NCBI GenBank assembly: GCA_012934845.2
Contig: WNNJ02000891.1
Span: 62,001-126,000, forward strand
Direction: 5' to 3'
Length of the DNA: 64,000 bases
From: Pomphorhynchus laevis
Taxonomy: Eukaryota > Acanthocephala > Palaeacanthocephala > Echinorhynchida > Pomphorhynchidae
The notes below the pieces were generated by a model, which did not search any database, was not told the DNA's origin, and saw only the letters and a program-made list of their open reading frames with translations. Both the position numbers and the translations under genes were made by a program. This document shows, piece after piece, positions 20,850-30,807 of this stretch. Positions within the stretch are counted from its first letter, which is position 1. Every line of letters starts with the position of its first letter.

Positions 20850-22200
20850 TGATAATTTTAGTCAAGTGAGTCTCACGTGTATTTATTGTAAACTTCTGGA
20901 GCGTATATTTTTTTGGAAATCATGCGACCCATTTACAGTAATAATATATTGAATCCTGCTCTGCTCAACATGGTTTTCGTAGGTATATGTCAACCCCTTC
21001 TAATTTGCTGATAGCAAGATATGATAGGGCGAGTTCATTTGAAATCGGCGTGTATACAGATTTAATATTTATCGACTTCTCTTATGTCTTTGATACTATT
21101 GACCATAATACATTTATAAACAAACTTATGATATGACTTTGATTATTCGGTTTTTGATTGGATATGTGCTTATCTTTCAAATAGACCGTCGCAATTCAGG
21201 TAAATGGTATATTGTCGAATTAAATGCATATATCTAGTGGTGTGTCATATGGATTTATTTTGTGACCTATATTATTCAACTATTATGTCAACCAGTTTTA
21301 GTCCTTAATGCGATCAAAACCTTAATGTATGCTGACGACCTCAAGACATATCGTTGTATAGTTAGTAATAGCGACAGACAAATCCTACAGTCTGATTTAA
21401 ATACATTAGCTGCTTTATCAGCTGAACATTGTTTAGTTATTTATATGGCGAAATTGGTCACATGCTTATAGGCAACAGATTTCCGTCAGCTACATATTTG
21501 ATTGACTCACAAATCATTATACTCGTTAGTAAATATCGCGATTTGGGAGTGGTGGTGATTGAAAATCTTAGTACTAAGGAAAATACTGAAGCTTTATACG
21601 CTAGAGCTACCCGAATGTCTGGGATGATCCATAGGAGTTTTAGTACAATGAAGATTGATACATTTCATATCTTGTTCAATACCTTATGTTCATATGTCTT
21701 AAATTTTTGCTCGGCAGTATCCTATCCAGTTAGTAAAGGGGTAGAGCTACGAATTGAACAGGTATTAAGACGTTCATCTAAACGGGTTTATGCTAGCTAT
21801 AATCTAACTTAGAAGTGCGATTAAGTTGTCCTAATATGCGATCATTATCTTCACTCAGAGCACTAAATGACCTCAAGAAAATTTGGTGTGCAGTGCATAA
21901 TGATAGTGATCCGATACAGTGCCTATTTTGAATTTGTGAAGACTCAAGATTATGTAGGCATCCATTAATGCCAAGACGTAGAAAATGATAAAAAGACGTT
22001 ACATGAATTTTGTTGATGAGTTTCACCTGCTTGTAATAGCCTACCGCTTGAGGTTGGGAATCATGTAAATAGACGTACATTCATGGCATCTCTAAAAGTC
22101 TATGAAGTTTATATCATTTCATTTTATAATTCTATTATTATACTTTTTTGTAATTTGTAAAGGTGCTTTTGAGCTATGCTCCCAGCATAGCTCAAAATAA
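20850..22200 (+). mobile_element. CR1/Jockey-like retrotransposon, degraded RT fragment
   Basis: Recognisable pieces of an APE-type RT: SSVSLTCI-like start and KLLERIF (about 20866-20905), QHGFRR near 20960, LIFIDFSYVFDTIDH (about 21065-21110, motif A), SSGVSYGFIL (21232-21255, motif B) and LMYADDLKTYR (21325-21357, motif C, both Asp kept). Next come a C-terminal part with YRDLGVVVIENLS (21530-21570) and ATRMSGMIHRSF (about 21610-21645). Frames change several times. The 3' end carries a 12-bp hairpin (ttgagctatgct / agcatagctcaa, 22169-22195) followed by aataaaataat. Inside the VHS-gene intron. Confidence 0.7.
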
Positions 22201-22339
22201 AATAATATATATAGTAATATATTATATATTACTATATAATAATATATATAATAATAATGAAGAGTGGTCCCGCTTCATCATCGGGTGCCCCTACGTCTTT
22301 CGACAACGCGATCTTGTGGCTTTGACGTGTGCTTACAGA

Positions 22340-22441
22340 GAAGTCAATAGAGAGTGCATGCTCGAGGTTTGAACCCCGTACATAGAGTTTGCAATGCACA
22401 CGCCTCCACCATTCGGCCACGCGGGGCCCGCGTGGCCGAAT
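22340..22441 (-). repeat. tRNA-like (SINE-type) fragment ending in a perfect palindrome
   Basis: The minus strand reads a D-arm-like gtggccgaatgg (box A-like) and, about 50 bases later, ggggttcaaacctcg (box B-like). The anticodon stem does not pair well and no proper acceptor stem is found, so this is a tRNA-derived relic and not a tRNA gene. The 5' part is duplicated in inverted form: attcggccacgcggg (22411-22425), one base, then cccgcgtggccgaat (22427-22441). Confidence 0.5.
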
Positions 22442-22739
22442 ATAATAATATATTTATTATAACAAATATATAATATTTGTTAGTGTACATATTATATTTC
22501 ACATAGAGAACAGGCTTCCGGATTTGTCTTTCGAGATTCATTTTATCTATCGCAATAATAATTGAAAACAGAAATAATCTGCACTTTTTATTTTTTCATA
22601 TTTCGGACTACTGCCTTTTATCAAAACACACTACAACAGAAATACATTGTACATCTGTGAATATTTATAAGAAAATTTTGGAAGAATCTAGCTGCATAAT
22701 ACAATGATATGACATCAATACGATTTTAATAGCGCTAAG

Positions 22740-22904
22740 TCAAATTTTGCCTTTGGACCTACCAGTGTAGGCATTAGTTGGGCAGTCCGAAACAGCTATC
22801 TTTATTTTTTTAGTATCAACCTTTAGCTGCTTTTCGATAACTGTAATTGTGAAGCTATGATCTTTGTTCATTAATATATGTTCTTCTGAAAAAGTAGCTA
22901 TCAT
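22740..22904 (-). CDS. Small unrecognised ORF, possible terminal exon
   Basis: Fifty-four codons from an ATG whose upstream edge is an acceptor-like tgtatctaagtag. The product begins MIATFSEEHILMNKDHSF and ends NAYTGRSKGKI. Codon use and amino-acid mix look protein-like, and the region is free of known repeats. A minus-strand AATAAA lies about 150 bp downstream (near 22587). I do not recognise the protein. It would be an antisense gene nested in the VHS intron if real. Confidence 0.3.
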   Translation of the reverse strand: MIATFSEEHILMNKDHSFTITVIEKQLKVDTKKIKIAVSDCPTNAYTGRSKGKI

Positions 22905-23317
22905 GTTCTACTTAGATACAAAATGTTACTGAAAATAAATTTTTTGTAAGCAAACGGTTCATTATCATATTAAAGTTTCGCTTAAAAATATTAATTTATT
23001 TAGTATCATTATAAAGCAATATCTGAATTGTAGGATGCTTTATTGTTAGATATATTTTTTAAATATATAAAGTAGAAATCCGACACATTGTAAAATATCA
23101 TTTACTTTACTAAAAACGCTATTCTACATTTTACTTCCAATTCCATTTAATTAGAATGGAACTTCTATTTCCATGTGACTCATAATCAAGAAGACATTCA
23201 AAATTAGTAAACTTATTAATTAACTTATTATTATTTTAACTTATAAAATTTTGTTTTAAGTTGTGTAACTTTATTTTACAATGAATAATTCGAAAATATA
23301 TTTACTTTTCACTTTAG

Positions 23318-23443
23318 TGTATTAACGCAACAAAAAGTGAGGTGATTAAAATAAAAGTAACTGAGCTAATTCAAAATTGGATGAAGTCGGCGCCATCGTC
23401 TGTGAATATTCAATCTGCTTACAGTATGCTTAAAAAAATTGAG
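23318..23443 (+). CDS. VHS-domain adaptor (GGA-like), next exon
   Basis: Forty-two codons, phase 0 at both ends, between the acceptor tttcactttag and the donor gtaattgg. The product, CINATKSEVIKIKVTELIQN then WMKSAPSSVNIQSAYSMLKK and IE, fits the last two helices of a VHS domain (compare K-x-K-I-L-E-L-L-x-S-W and Y-x-M-L-K-K in GGA proteins). Spacing to the NDPK end of the exon at 15423 matches the family exactly, so the two exons should be joined directly. No convincing next exon was found downstream; a stretch open from 23518 to 23634 after ttaatag does not resemble the family. Intron position and large size are the notable features. Confidence 0.65.
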
Positions 23444-24224
23444 GTAATTGGATATTTATAATTTTTTTAAAAAACATCATTTTTTACATTGTATTATTAT
23501 TTAATGTTATTTAATAGACTTTAAAAGTATTTTTGTTAATTTGCATTGAATCTAAAACACGCTCGCGATTTATTAGAAAAAAATTTTTAGATTCATTGAA
23601 TCTAAAACACGCTGCACATTTGCCATTTGTGTAAATCTAAGATGAAATTTATTGAATTTTTGCTGTGAACGCATATATTGTATGAATTTTTTACGCACGC
23701 TGAAGTAGTTAGTCATTAAGAGCGTCTTGTATCATTTATAGGCGGTCATCATTTATAGTCTATTATAACTTAGTTTTTATGATTCTATTTATGCTATATT
23801 CATAAATGATTAATTAATCAGATCAGGTAACTGAGTCCACTTATATTAAAATATTTATAAATTAAACATAATGATAAATAAAAATAAAATAATTAATAAT
23901 TAATTAATTAGTTATTAATAATAACTAATTTTATATAATATTTAATATAACTTAATTAATCAATAACTTATTAATCAATCCAAATTCAAAACAATGCGAC
24001 ATTTGAATAGCTCAAGTGAAATTAAACTGATAGTTTGTTCGATCGAAAGGATTAATAGATTTACAATCTTCTGCCCAAATTGAATTGGCTTAAACCTTAC
24101 AACTGATATAATGGAAAGGACCTCGTAAATTAAATCAGCTAACTGAGTCTACGTATTGTTATATAATTATAAAATAAACAAAACATAATAATGCTAAATC
24201 AAAATTTAATAATTAAATAATAAA
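23444..24224. other. A+T-rich spacer after the VHS exon
   Basis: No gene recognised. The word attgaatctaaaacacgct occurs twice (23545-23563 and 23595-23613). Long A+T runs near 23860-23960 form imperfect inverted repeats. Confidence 0.4.
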
Positions 24225-24508
24225 ATTAATAATTGTTTTTAGATTTTCTATAATTTAAATCAAGTTAAAAAATAAAAATAAAAAATAAAATTTAAAATAA
24301 ACGTCATTTTTATGAATTGACTAATAAATAACAGACGTTGTATCAGAATAAGAATTAGAGGTCATCAGGAGGAACTGCTATGCTATCAGGTTTCGGCCCC
24401 TAACTCCTCTACCCAACATAGCAGCGGGGCCAAATACATGCTAATGATGTATTTCCTCTGAAATAACTATCTAGTATCTTATTCTAATGCAAAGTATATT
24501 ATTTATTA
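24225..24508 (+). repeat. MITE-like foldback repeat, copy 6, best preserved (core 24322-24508)
   Basis: A 187-bp core with inverted ends (taataaataacagacgttg and its imperfect complement, about 32 bp). Nested stems follow: tcaggaggaa with ttcctctga, ctgctatg with catagcag, ggcccc with ggggcc (crossing the previous stem, pseudoknot-like) and the hairpin AAATACAT-gctaatg-ATGTATTT. The left flank from 24225 is shared with copies 1 and 2. Confidence 0.7.
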
Positions 24509-24897
24509 TTCCATCCATAAAAATTTGCCACTTAAGAGTTTAAATTTATTCTTAAGTTCGACTATATCGAATAGTTGGCAATCCACGCTAATTTTGATGT
24601 TTTATGTGAAATGTCTCTAATGTCAAACACATTTCTCGTAAATCGTGAAGATTGCGTAGAGAACACATGCACAGAGATCTTAAAATCAAATCAAACAACT
24701 GAGTCTCTACGTATATCAAATTATTTATAAATTAAACATAATGATAAATATAAATAAAATGGTAAAATAATAAATAACTAAATAATAATAAATAATTTAA
24801 AATAATTAATAATTTTATATAAGATTTCATATAACTTATCACAAGTTAAAATTTTAAATTCAAATTTAAAATAAAAGTCAATTTTTATAAATTGACT

Positions 24898-25077
24898 GAT
24901 AAATAAGAGCCGAGAAAATGCTATTTTATTAGGAGAAAATGCTATGTAATCAGGTTTCGGCTTCTATTCCTCGATTCAATATAGCAGTTTCGCTAAATAC
25001 ATGCTAATGACGTATTTTTATAATGGAATTTGATTATCTGGTGTATCTTTTTCTAATATAAAGCATATTATTTATTA
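24898..25077 (+). repeat. MITE-like foldback repeat, copy 7, diverged
   Basis: Keeps aaatacatgctaatgacgta, the gctat/atagc stem, the ggtttcgg word and the terminal ttatttatta. The centre is shortened and has lost the ggcccc/ggggcc pairing. It abuts the 3' side of a Penelope-like fragment, as copies 5 and 6 do. Confidence 0.5.
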
Positions 25078-26600
25078 TCTATTCATAAAAAGTTTCCGTT
25101 TAATAGTTTAAATAAATTTTTGATATTATTGTGCTGATTTATATATTTTACTATTTTCTGTTTGATGATATTTTTATAAAATATGCATCCGTTTAATTAT
25201 TTAAATGATTTTGAAGAAAGCCAGTATCATACATATTGTTGCAATTCTTAAAATTTCATTATTTAATGTATTATATTTTATATTATATGGTATGCATGAA
25301 TGCTCATGCAAAAATATGTTTCTTGTAAATTTAAATATGTCATCTTTACGATATAAATTAATAGTAGTTTTAGTTAATGTTAATTTAATGTTCATATCTA
25401 GATATACACCTTCTTTATCATTAATATTGGTTTTGTTAAGAATAAGGCTTTCTAGATAAATTTGTTCACTAATTGAATAAAAATTATTAGAATTAAATAC
25501 ACATATATCATCAATGCATCGAAACATATAATTCATATATTACAAATTGTTTCACTTAAAATTTCAATTGAAATTTAAAATTTCAATTTTAAATTGTTTA
25601 AATAATTTTGAAGTTAGTTATTATAATTACATGTCATCGCAATTCTTAAAATTTCATTATTTCATTATATTTAATATTATATGGTATACATGAATCATCA
25701 TGTCATCTTTACGATGACATTTAAATTAGTAGTAGTTTTAATTGATATAATTAATATTCATATTTAGACATATGCATTCTTTATCAATATTCATCAATAT
25801 TAGTTTTATTAAGAATAAGGTTACTGGATAAATGTGTTTACTTATTGAATAAAAATTATTAGAGTTAAATACACATATATCTTCGATGTATCGAAACATA
25901 TATTTCATATATATGTTGTATATGTTATATATTGGCAGAAGTAGTATAATACATAATAAATAACTATATTATAATAATCCGGTTAAACTCAAACCAAGAA
26001 GTCATGGTGATAAAAGGAATAGGAAAAATAGAGTTAAAAATATTAAAAAAAGAAATGTATATAAATGAACAATTAGAAATATTTAAACAACTTTTAAGAG
26101 ATATTAAGCTAAAAGATCTTTATGTAAATATAAGTCCTTTAATTTAGTAAGTTCTTTATACATATCTTTATTAATTTTATCTTTCCTTTCATAATTGTTT
26201 GTTATTTTCATTTTATTTTTAATTTTATCAAATATATAATCTTTCCAAATGTTAATCTTAGATATATTCGAGCTTTCACTATTAATCAGCTTACTAAAGT
26301 AATCATTTAAGTTATTATATAACGAATTGTAAATTTTATTTTTGTCGTTGTTATTATTTAATCTATATTTATACCCTTTTGATAGCAGCTTTCTTAATTC
26401 ACAATTTTCAGTTAATTCTAGATTATGGGTACATATATGTTCATTTATTTTATCAAAACTAAGACTTTTACAGTTGCATTCTGTTTCCATTATGTTTCTA
26501 ATATTATCGTTACATATTGATTTTAATTCTTTATTATAATTACAAATTTTTCGTCCTAATGGTGGTAGGAGTTTATACCTTATTAAATTAATATAGAGAT
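25078..26600 (-). mobile_element. Penelope-like retroelement (Naiad-type), two overlapping decayed copies
   Basis: Minus strand 25536-25201 encodes FRCIDDICVFN (RT active site with the DD pair), NKTNINDKEGVYLDMNIKLT and the FTRNIFLHEHSCIPYN region, near-identical to 14114-13800. A second, more diverged copy of the same region follows at 25560-25930. The N-terminal region is at 26490-26104 (CNCKSLSFDKINEHICTHNL, LRKLLSKGYKYRLNNNND, ISKINIWKDYIFDKIKNKMK). The central part with the PK-H-K motif and palm motifs A and B is deleted. No nuclease domain visible. Not functional. Confidence 0.75.
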
Positions 26601-26698
26601 TATTACATTAATATAGGTTCCCGCAAATGGGCCTTAATTTACAATTTTAAAGAAAAAAACCTCACCAAGCCAGTTTTAATATTCAAAAAGTCACTAAA

Positions 26699-29653
26699 TT
26701 ATTCTTCATTGATTAAACATAAATCCCTTTGAGGACGATTTATAGCTGATCGAGCTCCACGGACACATCGAGAAGTCATCTTTGCAAGGATAACGCTGAT
26801 GCCACTACGTAATCTGCTTATTTCATCGTTGTATGAGCTGTTATGACTCCTTGCCATGGAGCCCGCGATTCTCTTTAACAGGATTGCCGCTTCCGTACCC
26901 GCCCCTCCGAGCATCGAAAATACTACGGGAATAAATGACGCATGCTCTATGCTATTTACTCTCTCAAGATACTTCCTTTTCTTCCTTAGTTCATGATATT
27001 CGAAGCATGGTCCGATACTCTTACTGGAGTTAGAGGGAGCGTATGCGTTGAACACGCAGATATCAAGGAAAGTACACTCCGTTCTGTCTCCAAAGATTCC
27101 GGAACATGATATGTCAAGTCTCGCTTCACGATCAATAGTTGTACCGTAATTTTGGAAGCATATTTCATCATGCAGAGGGGATAGTTTTGGCTCGATTGCT
27201 ACGTTACGACAACATTCAGATAATCTATTCGCTAGAAAATCACGGACGGCATCGTGTCTCATTGATGGCAAGCCGCCTAAAGGGCACGAGAAAGTGTGTG
27301 ATATCGAGTTTTGTTCTTTACATTGGCAGTATTTCGGTGATGAGGGATGGAGAAATCCGTATCTGGTGGCTAGTGCATCTTGAAAGACTGTATTACTTAT
27401 TCTGGAAGAATAACTGTTTGTTGGGTATGTTGACAACCACGAAGATGATCCAGATACTGATGCATGCTCGATGGCATTCTTGAGAGTAGGGTCGACCTGA
27501 TTTATAATGTCATTGTGATTCATCCTTTCCGCTTTTAAACGGTTAGCACGAATTTCTTTACATAATCTGTTTTGATTATTTATTAGATCTAGCCCCGTAA
27601 CGTCTCCTAAACATGGCTCGCACACCATACGTGAAGCGTTATATTCTTGGTCTACTGAACGCATAGGGTCTTTAACGCCGATACCACCATCTCTCAAAGT
27701 CATGTTAAACACCCTCCATAGAACTTCATTTGTTTCAATGTCAATTCCAGTTAATTCAGTTATCATCGATCTTATCGATTGTGCCAGCGCCTCAAACCAC
27801 TCAATCGAGCAATGGCATGACCGTTGCATATGTATCCATTTTTGTTGAAGAGATCTTATGAGAGCAACGAAAGCAATCTGTAGCTCTGAACGACCGATTT
27901 GTGTGAGACGAGTAACTGTCTCGATCAACGAACGTACATCAGATTGAATATGCTCTTTTACAAAGTCATCCTTTCCAATGGGAGACCCCAATATAGACAC
28001 GCCATCCATGTCAACAGAAATTTGAAGATCATCAAATAAAGCGTGGAGCGTTTCAGCTATACATCCATTTCCGTATAGTCGACATTTCGCCGGATTAACG
28101 AAGAAACCATATGACGGTCCAATTTTTCGTAGCAGTTCAAACGCCATCTTCACTGTATCAGGATCACCCACCATATTGCCGTCATCAGCATACCAGCATT
28201 GGAGCACATCAGGATACTCCGCAGATATCTTTTGTATCATAGGAAGTGTAGCTGCAGCATAAGCAGACATCGATAAAACATCTCCCTGTGTAAATCCTTC
28301 TTGGGAGAGTATGATTTCATTCCCAATTGTCAATGACGTCGGATTTCTATAAAGGTTTGACAGAACATTCGATAGCGCTGGGCATATTTGTGGCATGTTG
28401 GCCAGGGCAGTTTTTCTGTTGATTCGATTAAATGCATTATCTGCATCAATAGTCAAGACCACCGAATTTGGTTTACTCGATAACAAATCACGTAAGGCAT
28501 GGACTACACATTCAGTACCTGCGCGCTGACCAGCACAAAACTGTGTTTTACCGCATATCTGTTGTAGCTGTGGCCGTGCAACATCAAGTATGACTTTCGA
28601 TACGATACGTCTTGAGACATCACCTATTCCAATTGGACGCACACCTGGATTCTTACTTAATGCAATAAGGCGGCTTGTCGTAAAAGCTTTGATCGACTCA
28701 TCAGAAACTTCCTTAGTAGCGATTCGTTGAGCAAACAATGCTAGCGCATCCGCTAATTTTTGTGACTCCGTACCGAAATTCGAAAGCATTTCGGTCCATG
28801 CTTTTGCGTCCATTCCAGAAGGTCCTGCACTACCCTTTGTTCTCTTAGCAGCCTCAATTATTTTTGATCCGTCAATACTCTCGAAAGCAACTTGGTTGAA
28901 GTCATGTATTTCGGTTATTGGTTGAGTGACTAGTGCTTCCTCATGTATGTCAGCTGGTTGTGGATGCTTATCAATAAGTATCTGTCTCACTGATTTACCA
29001 CATGTTAAAGTATCTAGGCCCATTGGCACGCCTTGTCCATACTCTGTCTTGATTAATTTCATCGCTGCCGTTATCTTACCATTGAGAACAAACTTCCGAA
29101 ATAGCTTCGTTGTATCGTTGGTTATATTGTTGTGTGATTTTTTTACGTCAAGGCGCTGGAGATATCTAGCTTCGTTTAGTAGAGATGAGATGTCTCCAGA
29201 GGACCAGCTAGCGAGACGTCTTGCTAATAAAGCCTTGAGCTTTCGCGTATTCGAATATCCACTACGTTGTAGAACTAATTGACAAAGTGATATTGCACGT
29301 ATGAGTGAATCCGTGTTTGATGATGCTCCCTCATATATTCGAGTAAGTTCAGCGATGAAAATTTTCGATTCAGAACAACGTGGCAATCGAAACAGATTAG
29401 GTTTCCATAGAATTACCTCATCGTACACTTCATCCATTTGGACAGCCTTTTTGGTTGGAACGTCGGCAGACTCTGTGAAAATAAGGACATTATCGCCCTC
29501 TAGTGTAGGTACTTCTAGTCGATTTGAGCAGTTCCTAGCAAGGCAGTCCATACACGATTTTCCAGACCTTGCGCATTTACACCCCTTGCAGCGTGCCGCT
29601 TGGCCATTGCATGTACAGCATCTGGGCATATCAGCAGGCTTTCCCCGAGGCAT
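26699..29653 (-). CDS. Lineage A retrotransposon polyprotein, uninterrupted 984 aa (CXC - RT - CCHC - RLE)
   Basis: The ATG at 29653 follows a leader shared with the 59434 copy. Residues about 11-45 hold a cysteine-rich CXC-like motif (CKGCKCARSGKSC, CMDC, CSNR), likely DNA binding. The RT spans about 330-620: GVRPIGIGDVSRRIVSKVIL, QFCAGQRAGTECVVHALRD, VVLTIDADNAFNRINR (motif A), EGFTQGDVLSMSAYAAATL (motif B) and CWYADDGNMVGD (motif C, DD intact). Near 780 is a finger, CQCKEQNSISHTFSC, followed by MRHDAVRDFLANRL. ARLDISCSGIFG and CTFLDICVFNAYAP carry the Asp residues expected of the PD-(D/E)XK restriction-like endonuclease of R2-group LINEs. Together these would nick the target and copy the RNA from the nick. 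No stop or frameshift, so potentially active. Penelope-like debris flanks both sides. Clade within the RLE lineages is unresolved. Confidence 0.88.
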   Translation of the reverse strand: MPRGKPADMPRCCTCNGQAARCKGCKCARSGKSCMDCLARNCSNRLEVPTLEGDNVLIFTESADVPTKKAVQMDEVYDEVILWKPNLFRLPRCSESKIFIAELTRIYEGASSNTDSLIRAISLCQLVLQRSGYSNTRKLKALLARRLASWSSGDISSLLNEARYLQRLDVKKSHNNITNDTTKLFRKFVLNGKITAAMKLIKTEYGQGVPMGLDTLTCGKSVRQILIDKHPQPADIHEEALVTQPITEIHDFNQVAFESIDGSKIIEAAKRTKGSAGPSGMDAKAWTEMLSNFGTESQKLADALALFAQRIATKEVSDESIKAFTTSRLIALSKNPGVRPIGIGDVSRRIVSKVILDVARPQLQQICGKTQFCAGQRAGTECVVHALRDLLSSKPNSVVLTIDADNAFNRINRKTALANMPQICPALSNVLSNLYRNPTSLTIGNEIILSQEGFTQGDVLSMSAYAAATLPMIQKISAEYPDVLQCWYADDGNMVGDPDTVKMAFELLRKIGPSYGFFVNPAKCRLYGNGCIAETLHALFDDLQISVDMDGVSILGSPIGKDDFVKEHIQSDVRSLIETVTRLTQIGRSELQIAFVALIRSLQQKWIHMQRSCHCSIEWFEALAQSIRSMITELTGIDIETNEVLWRVFNMTLRDGGIGVKDPMRSVDQEYNASRMVCEPCLGDVTGLDLINNQNRLCKEIRANRLKAERMNHNDIINQVDPTLKNAIEHASVSGSSSWLSTYPTNSYSSRISNTVFQDALATRYGFLHPSSPKYCQCKEQNSISHTFSCPLGGLPSMRHDAVRDFLANRLSECCRNVAIEPKLSPLHDEICFQNYGTTIDREARLDISCSGIFGDRTECTFLDICVFNAYAPSNSSKSIGPCFEYHELRKKRKYLERVNSIEHASFIPVVFSMLGGAGTEAAILLKRIAGSMARSHNSSYNDEISRLRSGISVILAKMTSRCVRGARSAINRPQRDLCLINEE

Positions 29654-29710
29654 GTGTTATGTTTTTCTGTAAACTGATATTTCTCGTTGGGTTTCTTGTT
29701 GGGAAATTTT

Positions 29711-29960
29711 AACAATTTTCAATTAATTAAAGATTATGGGTACATATATGTTCATTTATTTTATCAAAACTAAGACTTTTACAGTTGCATTCTGTTTCCA
29801 TTATGTTTCTAATATTATCGTTACATATTGATTTTAATTGTTTATTATAATTACAAATTTTTCATCCTAATGGTGGTAGGAGTTTATACCTTATTTTAGG
29901 AATATATTTACTTAAATCTGACCCTATTATTTCTTTACTTTTAGAATTATTTAAACGTCC
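29711..29960 (-). mobile_element. Penelope-like (Naiad-type) fragment
   Basis: Matches 26396-26585 and 14835-15060: the gattatgggtacatatatg, catctgtttccattatg-like and ggtggtaggagtttatacc stretches. It overlaps by about 190 bp with the fragment on the other side of the lineage A element, so the two are separate copies and not halves of one. Confidence 0.65.
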
Positions 29961-30339
29961 GGCTATTTTTATGTTATCTATACATTTATTAATGAATAAT
30001 TTATTATAAATTATTTATATAATTTATAAATTATATAAATACATAGACTCGGTTAGCTGATTAAGTATAAATACATAGACTCGGTTATTTAAGTCTACTT
30101 ATATTTATGCTATCTATACATTTATTAATGAACTTATGTTACAGATATACGTATATATCTGTATATCATAGATATTTCTGATGACGGTAAAATATTGCGA
30201 AAAAATACAATAGCGTAACAATCGTCTTTGTTTACTGCACTGCCGAATGGTTATTGTTTAAATTACTCCATTTTACACCACAACGTGATGTGCAAAAACG
30301 ATATGTTATAGATTCTTTAAAAATGTTATTATTTGAAAT
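29961..30339. other. A+T-rich spacer
   Basis: No gene recognised. The phrase acatagactcggtta occurs twice in tandem (about 30042 and 30071), and atttatgttatctatacattt/atttatgctatctatacattt also repeats. Confidence 0.4.
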
Positions 30340-30560
30340 TTAAATTTATTTAAATTTATTTAAAAGAGACATTTGTGCAAAGAAATAAATATGAATTAAA
30401 TAATAAGGTAGTTGCCTAGGGACGGATCTCCAGCCGACTCCAAAAAGGACGTCACATTCCATCGTTGCACGGCTGCGCTGATTCGTAACATGAACCAGCT
30501 GAATGCGCGTTTATCACCGGTTGTCCGCCCAAAACCTTAAACCAAACTGCCACAAAAACG
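30340..30560 (-). pseudogene. Lineage E retrotransposon, extreme 3' end
   Basis: Reverse complement of 3720-3910: the QRISAA...RWN...SFLES coding end, then aactaccttattatttaatt and the 3' UTR tttctttgcacaaatgtctc. A copy this short is a strongly 5'-truncated insertion. Confidence 0.7.
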
Positions 30561-30807
30561 CAGATGCGCTATTATTTGATGAATATATTATTAATATATT
30601 ATTCAATTTATTAAAATTTATGAAAAAGACACCGTGTGTTGAAAGCTTGCAATAATAATGAAAAAATTTCATATCATGTCTATAAAACTATCATTAACTA
30701 ATATGAAGAAAGACGAATTCAAGTCTACAATATTTATAAAATTGAAAAATAACTAATACAATACACTTACTTCAACTGTTACATAGTCTTTATAATATTT
30801 ACGACAG

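Noticed and set aside
22340-22434. A functional tRNA gene on the minus strand
   Set aside because: Box A-like and box B-like words are present, but the anticodon stem and acceptor stem do not pair. Kept only as a tRNA-derived relic.
23518-23634. Next exon of the VHS gene
   Set aside because: An acceptor-like ttaatag and an open frame exist, but the translation does not match the region after the VHS domain and contains a duplicated word (attgaatctaaaacacgct) read in two frames.
24322-24508. HDV-like or pistol ribozyme fold for the MITE-like repeat
   Set aside because: The crossing stems resemble a pseudoknot, but the order of helices does not match either class and the required catalytic strand is absent.
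29301-29672. Plus-strand ORF opposite the CXC end of the lineage A element (also seen at 59415-59786)
   Set aside because: Conserved only because the sense-strand gene is conserved. It has no recognisable content and is the antisense shadow.
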